From assembly GCA_046153015.1 (NCBI GenBank), contig JBJXGF010000147.1, positions 1-10,299 on the forward strand: a stretch of DNA of 10,299 nucleotides, written 5' to 3'. Every line of letters starts with the position of its first letter. The first letter of the stretch is position 1. The DNA is from JBJXGF01 sp046153015 (GTDB lineage Bacteria; Actinomycetota; Acidimicrobiia; Acidimicrobiales; CAIXPF01). A program made the translations under genes and the position numbers. The notes beneath the pieces were generated by a model, which was not told the DNA's origin, made no database searches, and saw only the letters and a program-made list of their open reading frames with translations. Below, piece after piece: positions 5,400 to 10,299 of the stretch.

Positions 5400-5435
5400 C
5401 AGCCTCCAGTCAGCCGGCAGCCTCCGGTCAGCCGG
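5400..5435. repeat. Two-copy 18-bp tandem repeat
   Basis: CAGCCTCCAGTCAGCCGG is followed immediately by a second copy with a single change (A to G). It overlaps the 3' end of the methyltransferase pseudogene, so the stop codon lies inside the second unit. It looks like a local slippage duplication. The rest of the gap back to 5235 holds only weak GC-rich stem potential and no gene that I can support. Confidence 0.75.
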
Positions 5436-6122
5436 TGCGGGCCAGCAGGATGCCCTCGCCGCCGGCGGCCCGCAGACCGTCGGTCCGTCCGGCGAGGTAA
5501 CGCTCGGCCAGCTCGGCCGTCGGCACGTACTCGGCGTGGGCGAAGCCGGCCTCGCGCGCCAGGCTCAGGATCTCCTCCGGCGCGAAGAAGCTGATCCACG
5601 GCGTGCCCGAGGCGCGGGCGCCGCGCGCGGCCTGTTCGAGGCCGGGCCGCTCCGCCTCGTCGACGAGCTCGAAGGGGAGCATGCAGGTCATGGCGACGAC
5701 CGAGCGCGGCGCCGGCGCGGCCGCCGTGGACTGGGCGGTGAGGTACATCGATACCCCGCTCGACGACACGAGGGCCCTCTGCGCAGGATCGAAGCCGGAG
5801 GCCAACAAGGCCTGCCACCAGTCGTCGCCGGCCTCGAAGTCCACCGGGATGAGGCGCAGATGCTCGGGGAGCCCGTAGCCGAGCTCTTCGAGGCGCCGGC
5901 GCTTGACGAGGAGGTCCTCCACGAAGCGCGTCCGGGCGACGATGGCGGCGCGATAGCCGCGAACGCCGATCGGGTGCATGTGTCCGGCCGGTCCCGCCAG
6001 CCAGGGGCCGGCGCAGCGAGGGCCAGACCGATCTCGTCCTCGATCAGGTGCGGCGGCGCGTCGAGCTCAACGTGCAGGGCGCGCAGAGCGCGGTGCGAAC
6101 CGCGCTGCTGTCCGGCTCTACG
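5428..6122 (-). pseudogene. Decayed class I SAM methyltransferase (TIGR00027/PF04072 type)
   Basis: Joining frames recovers a recognisable member of the leucine-carboxyl-methyltransferase-like family. The pieces are VEPDSSAVRTA, then LRALHVELDAPHLIEDEIGL in a second frame, then GYRAAIVARTRFVEDLL onward in a third. The last piece (from 5979, 183 residues) contains RRLEELGYGLPEHLRLIPVD, SSSGVSMYLT and SFFAPEEILSLAREAGF. Lesions: GTA where a start codon should be (6120-6122); a doubled dinucleotide CTCT at 6085-6088; a doubled ACAC at 5980-5983; loss of about 35-40 residues near 5907, exactly where the GAGLDTR-type SAM-binding loop belongs; and a shorter gap after MYLT. It overlaps the end of the serine hydrolase gene, as the second gene of an operon would. 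A short 5979-5428 protein might still be made but should not bind SAM. Confidence 0.78.
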
Positions 6123-7353
6123 TTGGTCGTGTTCTCGAGGCCTGCGGATCGTCGGCGGCGAGGACGGCGGCGACGGCTTCGGTGAACTCGGTCATCAGCG
6201 CCGGCGCGGCGGCGGCGGTGAAGGCGTCGGTCGACAGGATCACGGCGCAGACATCCTCGGCGGGGTCGACGAGCCAGCGGCTCCCCAGCCCACCGTCCCA
6301 GCCGAACGCGCCGGCGGACGGCCATCCCGACGGGGCCGCCTCACGGCGCACGCCGACCCCGAGCCCCCAACCGACCGCCGCGCCGTCGTCATCGATGCGG
6401 GCGAGCGACCGTTGGTCATCGGTCAGCTGGTCGGTGGTCAGCTCGTTGATCAGCTCCTCGGCGAGCACGCGACCGCCGGGCGCTGCACCGCCCGAGAGCA
6501 GCATCCGCCCGAACGCCACGAGATCCGCCGTGGTCGACACGAGGCCGGCGGCGCCCGAACGGAACCGCGGCGGGCTCGACCAGCGCCCCTCCGGCCCGTC
6601 CCAGATCACGAGCGCACCGTCGGCGCCGGCCATGCGGCAGGCCCCGAAGCGGGCGAGCTGATCGGGCCGCACCCAGAACCCCGTGTCGGTCACCCCGATA
6701 GGGGCGAACACGTCGCGAGCCAGCACGACATCGAGCGTCTCCCGCCGGACGCGTTCGATGAACACGCTCACGATGTCTGACCCGGTGTGGTAGCGCCAGC
6801 GGGTCCCCGGCTGGTCGGCGAGCGGGAGCCGCCCGAGCTGCGCCATGAACTCGTCGGGCTCGCACGCCGGCGGGGTGGGGCCGGGGCCGATCCCCCACTC
6901 CCACATCCGATCGAGCACCGGCTGGGGCGCAGCGAAGTCGAAGTCTATGCCCAGCCCGCACCGGAAGCTCAACAGGTCCCGGAGGGTGAGGGGCCGCTCG
7001 GCCGGCGTCGTCGCCTGGTCGAGCGGGCCGTGCGGGTCGGTCAACACCCGGCGGTTCGCCAGCTCCGGCAGCACGTCGTCGACCGGTTCGTCGAGGCCCG
7101 CCAGGCCCTCCTCGACCAGCGCCAGCGCGGCGACGGCGACGATCGGCTTGGAGACCGACGCGATGCGGAACACCCCGTCGACCGGCATCGGCCGTTCCCG
7201 CCGATCAGGGTCCAGCCAGCCAGCGGCGCCGGACGCGACTTCCGCTCCCACGCTCACCGCCCAGGCCAACCCGCCGACGCCGTCGCCCGCTGTCTGGGCG
7301 GCCATCTGCTCGCGCAGCCGATCGAACGCCGCTGCGCCGTGCGCTGTCGCCAT
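6118..7353 (-). CDS. Beta-lactamase-fold serine hydrolase (class C/EstB-like)
   Basis: This 411-residue protein belongs to the beta-lactamase/penicillin-binding-protein-like hydrolase family (PF00144), whose members act as esterases, amidases or D-amino-acid peptidases. The nucleophile motif SxxK is Ser66-Val-Ser-Lys69 in FRIASVSKP. The second motif, usually YxN, reads Tyr188-His-Thr in RYHTGSD, a common variant in the esterase branch. The third motif region reads GAFGWDGGLGSRW (348-360) in place of KTG. There is no signal peptide, so a cytosolic esterase or lactone/amide hydrolase is more likely than a cell-wall or antibiotic-degrading enzyme. The ATG at 7353 is preceded by G-rich sequence. 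It lies 34 bases downstream of the nitroreductase and overlaps the decayed methyltransferase, so the three probably formed one operon. Confidence 0.9.
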   Translation of the reverse strand: MATAHGAAAFDRLREQMAAQTAGDGVGGLAWAVSVGAEVASGAAGWLDPDRRERPMPVDGVFRIASVSKPIVAVAALALVEEGLAGLDEPVDDVLPELANRRVLTDPHGPLDQATTPAERPLTLRDLLSFRCGLGIDFDFAAPQPVLDRMWEWGIGPGPTPPACEPDEFMAQLGRLPLADQPGTRWRYHTGSDIVSVFIERVRRETLDVVLARDVFAPIGVTDTGFWVRPDQLARFGACRMAGADGALVIWDGPEGRWSSPPRFRSGAAGLVSTTADLVAFGRMLLSGGAAPGGRVLAEELINELTTDQLTDDQRSLARIDDDGAAVGWGLGVGVRREAAPSGWPSAGAFGWDGGLGSRWLVDPAEDVCAVILSTDAFTAAAAPALMTEFTEAVAAVLAADDPQASRTRPT

Positions 7354-7387
7354 GCCCCGACCCTACCCAGCCGGCCACCGAGCCGAG

Positions 7388-8068
7388 TCAGCGCCGGGCG
7401 CCGAAGGTGTTCCAGCTGGTGATGCTCGGCGCCGGGCGGCGGCGGGCGACGCCCCAGCGCCCGGTGGGCCGCCCGAGGGGCAGCAGGGCGGCGACCTCGT
7501 AGCGGTCGGGGACCGCGCACACGGCGCGCACCTCGTCCTCGTACACGCGGTAGACGGTGGTGAGCACGGTCCCCAGCCCATAGGCGCGGGCCGCCAGCGC
7601 CAGGTTCTGCACGGCCGGGTACACCGAGGCGTGGACCGGCCCCACGTCCATCGTCCCCTCGTCGTCGGTCACCGCCATCGAGATGCGGGGCACGAGCACC
7701 AGCACCAGCACGGGCACGGCGGCGAGGCTGCGGGCGAGGTGATCGGTGGCGGCCAGGTTCCTCGCCTGCGCTCGGGCCGCCTCGGGCGTCTTGGCCGGCG
7801 GGGTGATCTTGGCCACGGCCGGCTCGTAGCGCAGCCAGCTCCGCAGGTAGATCTCGCCGAGCGCGGCCCGCTTGTCGGGGTCGGTCACCACCAGGAACTG
7901 GTACGGCTGGATGTTGCCGCCGCTCGGCGCCTGCACGGCGGCGGCGAGGATCGCCTCCACCACCTCGGCCGACACCGGGTCGTCGCTGAAGCGGCGCATC
8001 GCCCTCGTGGTCATCAGCGCGTCGTACAGCTCGGCCAGGGCGGGCGCCGGGCTCACTTCGTCAGCCAT
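7388..8068 (-). CDS. Nitroreductase-family FMN oxidoreductase
   Basis: This 226-residue protein is a nitroreductase-like flavoprotein (PF00881). It uses FMN and probably NAD(P)H to reduce nitro groups, quinones or similar acceptors; the natural substrate cannot be read from sequence. The FMN-binding N-terminal segment is TTRAMRRFSDDPV (20-32), followed by AVQAPSGGNIQPYQFLVV (44-61). The middle has VHASVYPAVQNLALAARAYG and LGTVLTT, and the C-terminal LLPLGRPTGRWG is typical of the family. The ATG at 8068 has GAGGAGG three bases upstream. Spacing of 34 bases to the serine hydrolase suggests co-transcription. The 73-bp gap upstream contains a 10-bp direct repeat (GGCGCCGAGA at 8085 and 8099) but no clear promoter. 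Confidence 0.92.
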   Translation of the reverse strand: MADEVSPAPALAELYDALMTTRAMRRFSDDPVSAEVVEAILAAAVQAPSGGNIQPYQFLVVTDPDKRAALGEIYLRSWLRYEPAVAKITPPAKTPEAARAQARNLAATDHLARSLAAVPVLVLVLVPRISMAVTDDEGTMDVGPVHASVYPAVQNLALAARAYGLGTVLTTVYRVYEDEVRAVCAVPDRYEVAALLPLGRPTGRWGVARRRPAPSITSWNTFGARR

Positions 8069-8141
8069 GGTCCTCCTCGCGGTGGGCGCCGAGAGTCTGG
8101 CGCCGAGACCGCCGCCGGGCCGTCCCGAGGCGAGACGCCGC

Positions 8142-8575
8142 CTACTGGATGCGGAAGGACCAGGTGTAGGAGTCGACGAGCTCGGAGGGCGCCCCGAACG
8201 CCCGGGGTCCGGCGCCGTTCGACGGTGGCCGAGTGGGTCCCGGGGCGGAGCTCGACCAACGCATCGGCCGTGACCTCTCGCGGGTCGTAACGCAGCCTGC
8301 TGCGCGGCGCTGCGTCTCCGCGGGGATCGGGGCCTGCTGGTCGTCGGGCAAGGCCTGCGCCGTCACATCGACGCCATCGATCAGCAGGCGGAGCTCCTCG
8401 AGGGGACCGAGGGTGCGGGCGCCGACCTCGACGGCGCGCTCGGACGCGCTCTGCGCGTCCGGTGCGGGCTGCACCCGTTGGATCCAGCCCGGCAGGCTGG
8501 GGTGGCTGTAGTCGGCCGCGGAGGTAGGCGGGCTCGACGCGGCGTCGTCGGTCCCGCAGGCCCCGAGGACCAACG
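8142..8575 (-). pseudogene. Damaged lipoprotein gene with truncated 5' end and two frameshifts
   Basis: A lipobox-like ALVLGAC|G is followed by a D/S-rich linker and SLPGWIQRVQPAPDAQ...LEELRLLIDGVDVTA, which looks like an Ig-like surface domain of an exported lipoprotein. Around 8291-8310 the homologous-looking reading moves to another frame (RLRYDPREVTADALVELRPG, then THSATVE). Near 8211-8230 it returns to the first frame (SELVDSYTWSFRIQ, stop at 8142). The two shifts cancel, so a single frame stays open (173 residues from an ATG at 8663) with an altered stretch of about 27 residues. Upstream of about 8575 the frame is antisense to a CtaG fragment, so the native start and most of the signal peptide appear lost. 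I do not recognise the family by name. Sequencing error could explain the frameshifts but not the 5' junction. Confidence 0.55.
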
Positions 8576-8577
8576 CG

Positions 8578-8829
8578 ACCACCTGGTACGGCGCGTACCG
8601 GACCACCACGGCGGCCTGGGGCCTGTCGCCGCTCGCCGACCAGCACCTCGCCGGCGCGATCATGTGGGCGCCCGGCGGCGCCGCCTACCTCGCCGCGGCG
8701 CTGGCCCTGCTCGCCCGCTGGACCGCGGCGCCGGGCGAGGACGACCGGCCGGCGGCTACGGGTCCGCCCCGCCGAAGGCCGCGCCCGTCTCCTAGCGGGC
8801 GCCGCGGCGGGCCATCAGCCGGCGCCTGA
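8578..8829 (+). pseudogene. C-terminal fragment of a CtaG-like cytochrome c oxidase assembly protein
   Basis: The frame ending at the TGA at 8827-8829 reads TTWYGAY, then AAWGLSPLADQHLAGAIMWA, then PGGAAYLAAALALLARW. This matches the end of caa3-type oxidase assembly factor CtaG (PF09678): the WGLxPLxDQQLAGLIMWxPGG loop followed by the last membrane helix. CtaG is a polytopic membrane protein needed for copper insertion into the oxidase; only about its last 80 residues are present. There is no start codon, and the frame is closed by a stop at 8509-8511. The sequence before about 8578 belongs to the minus-strand lipoprotein instead. It overlaps the convergent cupin/DUF6328 gene by 38 bases. 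A non-functional remnant. Confidence 0.68.
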
Positions 8830-9760
8830 GGGGCAAGCCGAACCACACCGCGAACACGAAGGCGGAGGACACCAGCACGACGACCAGCGACGCCAGGCCG
8901 CCGTACATCAGCTCCACGACCAGGCCGAAGCACGCCACCAGCGCCACGCCGAGCAGGGCGAGGCCCGTCAACGCCTGGCGAGCCGAGGTGCGCACCATGT
9001 GATCCTTGTCGTACGGGTAGCCCTGCACCCGGTGGTAGCCCGTCTCGGCGAGCAGGAACACGAGCGCCAGGGCCGCGCCCGAGAAGGCCACGAGGTAGAG
9101 GACTCGGCCGAGCCGGGTGAACTGCTCGAACTGGGTGGAGGTCGACACGGCGAGGAGGAAGCCGAACAGCACGGTCGTGCCGGGAAGCACCACCCGGATC
9201 TCCTGCAGCAGCTCCTGGAGCCGGCGGTCGGCCTCCTCGTCCGCTTCCTGGGCGGTCTCGGCGGGTCGCTCGCTGCTCCGGGTCGTCACGGCCGTCTCCT
9301 CCACCCCCGAGCCTCGCCGCCCGAGCGCCGTCGGCCGGATGCCCAGCGGGGCGCGCCGGCGGTGCAGGCTGAGATAGCCGAGGCCCTCGGCGCCGGCAAC
9401 CAGGCGGCGGCGGGCGCCCCGGGCGATCAGGGCGAGCACGCCCGGACGGAGCTCGTGGCGGCGGCCCTCGACCACGAGCTCGCCGCGTCCGCTGCGGACG
9501 GCGATCAGCACGTCGACCTCGTCGTTCACGTGCTCGCCGATCTCGACGCCAGAGGCCAAGCGCACGAGGTTGCCGTCGAGGTCTCCGCCGTGAGGCAGGC
9601 TCCACACTGTCCCGCTCGCGCCGAGCTGGTCGACCACGGCCACGTCGACCACCAGCGCGGGGCCCCACGGCTCCCGCTCGCCGGCGCCGTCGTGCTCGTC
9701 GTTCTCGAAGAGATGCGCCCAGCACGCCGGGTCGCCGCCCTCCTCCCGTCCTGCGCCCAC
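8792..9760 (-). CDS. Cupin domain fused in frame to a DUF6328-like four-helix membrane protein
   Basis: One open frame of 322 residues has two unrelated parts. Residues about 47-140 are a small cupin: GTVWSLPHGGDLDGNLVRL, then GEHVNDEVDVL with the His-x-Asn-x-Glu cupin motif, and ELRPGVLALIARGARRRL where the second motif's histidine is missing. Residues 158-322 resemble DUF6328: an acidic helix leading to LQELLQEIRVVLPGTTVLFG, then four membrane segments (about 187-207, 217-243, 262-284 and 288-308), with HRVQGYPYDKDHMV between the second and third. Both are normally separate small proteins. The GTG at 9760 is chosen for GGGAGG just upstream; the frame is open to 9835. An internal ribosome binding site and GTG at 9289 could give the membrane protein alone. 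Domains are fairly sure; whether the fused protein exists is open. Confidence 0.78.
   Translation of the reverse strand: MGAGREEGGDPACWAHLFENDEHDGAGEREPWGPALVVDVAVVDQLGASGTVWSLPHGGDLDGNLVRLASGVEIGEHVNDEVDVLIAVRSGRGELVVEGRRHELRPGVLALIARGARRRLVAGAEGLGYLSLHRRRAPLGIRPTALGRRGSGVEETAVTTRSSERPAETAQEADEEADRRLQELLQEIRVVLPGTTVLFGFLLAVSTSTQFEQFTRLGRVLYLVAFSGAALALVFLLAETGYHRVQGYPYDKDHMVRTSARQALTGLALLGVALVACFGLVVELMYGGLASLVVVLVSSAFVFAVWFGLPLRRRLMARRGAR
9287..9302 (-). promoter_or_regulatory. Internal ribosome binding site and GTG start for the DUF6328-like part
   Basis: GGAGGAG (9302-9296) lies six bases before a GTG (9289-9287) that opens MTTRSSERPAETAQEADEEA, a natural start for a 165-residue DUF6328-like protein. 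It is a better ribosome binding site than most in the window. This suggests that two proteins were, or still are, made here, with the upstream cupin frame lacking a stop. Confidence 0.55.
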
Positions 9761-9852
9761 GTTGCCTCCCTCACCTGGCCGGCTGCGCCGTTCCCGCCCA
9801 CGCCGGCGTTCACACCCCGGCGCCCACCATGGCACGCCCTAGCCTCGTGGGC

Positions 9853-10299
9853 ATGACCCGCTCGAGCAGCGAGGCGGTCGGCGACGCCGAGCTGGATCGG
9901 CGCATCGACGAGCTCTATGCCGAGGCGCCCGAGGCGTTCGTGGCCGCCCGCGAGGCGCTGGTCAAGGCGTTGCGGGCCGAGAAGCGCCGGGCGGAGGCCG
10001 CCGAGGTGCACGCCCTGGCTCGCCCCACGCTCGCCGCGTGGGCCGCCGGACGCGCCGCGCTGGCCCGCCCGGACCTGCTGGCTGCGCTCAGCGCCGCCGG
10101 GGAGGCGCTGCGGGAGGCGCAGCGCCAGGCGTTGTCCGGCCGCGCAACGACGCTGCGCGCCTCGCAGGACGACCGCCGCGCCGCGGTGCGGGCGCTGACC
10201 CACGAGGCCCTCGAGCAGCTGCGGGGCCGGGGCCGCAACGCCGAGGCGGCCGCCGCGGGCGTCGAGGCCGTGATCGCCGCCGCCTCGCTCGACGAGGCG
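9853..10299 (+). CDS. Ala/Arg-rich helical actinobacterial hypothetical protein (5' part)
   Basis: The frame has an ATG at 9853 and no stop before the window ends, giving at least 149 residues. The sequence is almost entirely helical and rich in Ala, Arg, Glu and Leu. It starts with ELDRRIDELYAEAPEAFVAA and continues with REALVKALRAEKRRAEAAEV, LARPTLAAWAAGRAALARPD and RREAV-like repeats. This resembles an unnamed actinobacterial family whose members begin LYxxxPxxFxxxRxxLxxxLRxxGxxxxA and contain RPSxAAWxxN. No function is known to me, and I see no membrane segment or signal peptide. No Shine-Dalgarno sequence precedes the ATG. A TAGCCT at 9840-9845 ends seven bases before it, so the mRNA may be leaderless. 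GTG at 9847 is an in-frame alternative. Divergent from the cupin gene. Confidence 0.8.
   Translation, partial: MTRSSSEAVGDAELDRRIDELYAEAPEAFVAAREALVKALRAEKRRAEAAEVHALARPTLAAWAAGRAALARPDLLAALSAAGEALREAQRQALSGRATTLRASQDDRRAAVRALTHEALEQLRGRGRNAEAAAAGVEAVIAAASLDEA

Noticed and set aside
5400..5435. Short repeats considered as a CRISPR remnant
   Set aside because: There are only two directly adjacent copies with no spacer and no palindromic repeat ends.
5095..6780. Long plus-strand open frame (561 codons)
   Set aside because: It is antisense to the methyltransferase remnant and the serine hydrolase. It is Arg/Gly-rich without any domain and arises from the high GC content.
6845..8290. Plus-strand open frame of 481 codons
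   Set aside because: It is a shadow of the serine hydrolase and nitroreductase genes; the minus-strand proteins have clear family motifs and this one has none.
8999..9856. Plus-strand open frame of 285 codons
   Set aside because: It is a shadow of the cupin/DUF6328 gene; charged, repetitive composition and no domain.
1..10299. tRNA or rRNA genes, integrase sites, insertion sequence ends, riboswitches
   Set aside because: No cloverleaf, rRNA-like stretch, transposase motif or terminal inverted repeat pair was seen on either strand by eye.

Overview
The window is GC-rich with strongly G/C-ending codons, GTG starts, at least one probable leaderless promoter, and gene families common in Actinomycetota. 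An uncultured or poorly studied actinobacterium (Acidimicrobiia-like) is my best guess. This is an inference from style and family content; no rRNA or marker gene is present. There is no tRNA, CRISPR array or complete mobile element.

Left (1-1400): an unidentified C-terminal coding tail runs in from the edge. It is followed by a divergent pair, a TetR-type repressor (minus) and a SnoaL-like ester cyclase (plus). They share a 90-bp promoter region with a perfect 6+6 inverted repeat over the cyclase -10 box.

Arsenic module (1523-3486): arsI (organoarsenical C-As lyase) on the minus strand faces arsR-arsM on the plus strand. ArsM (As(III) S-adenosylmethionine methyltransferase) makes methylarsenite and ArsI breaks it down, so opposing enzymes flank one regulatory region. 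ArsR carries only a Cys-Cys pair near its C-terminus, a layout known from a methylarsenite-selective ArsR. Its promoter looks leaderless and lies inside a 40-bp dyad. Upstream of arsI is a well-formed ribosome binding site and start codon whose coding character stops after about 15 codons, followed by a possible terminator. This looks like the stump of a deleted gene. No arsenic efflux gene is visible.

Middle (3580-5234): an AlkZ/YcaQ-like winged-helix protein (minus) is divergent from a small alpha/beta-barrel-like protein (plus).

Minus-strand block (5428-8575): a nitroreductase and a beta-lactamase-fold serine hydrolase are intact. Downstream of them is a decayed TIGR00027-type methyltransferase with two dinucleotide-duplication frameshifts, loss of the SAM-binding segment and no start codon. 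Upstream is a damaged lipoprotein gene whose 5' end runs antiparallel into the C-terminal stub of a CtaG-like cytochrome oxidase assembly protein. One deletion probably beheaded both of these divergent genes.

Right (8792-10299): a cupin domain is joined in frame to a DUF6328-like four-helix membrane protein. The join contains a good internal ribosome binding site and GTG, so one fused protein or two proteins could be made. An Ala/Arg-rich helical protein runs off the right edge.

Most genes are ordinary accessory or housekeeping functions. The most interesting parts are the compact methylation/demethylation arsenic module with its gene stump, the cupin-DUF6328 join, and the cluster of decaying genes between 5.4 and 8.8 kb. 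Several of those lesions are small indels, so assembly error has to be excluded first.
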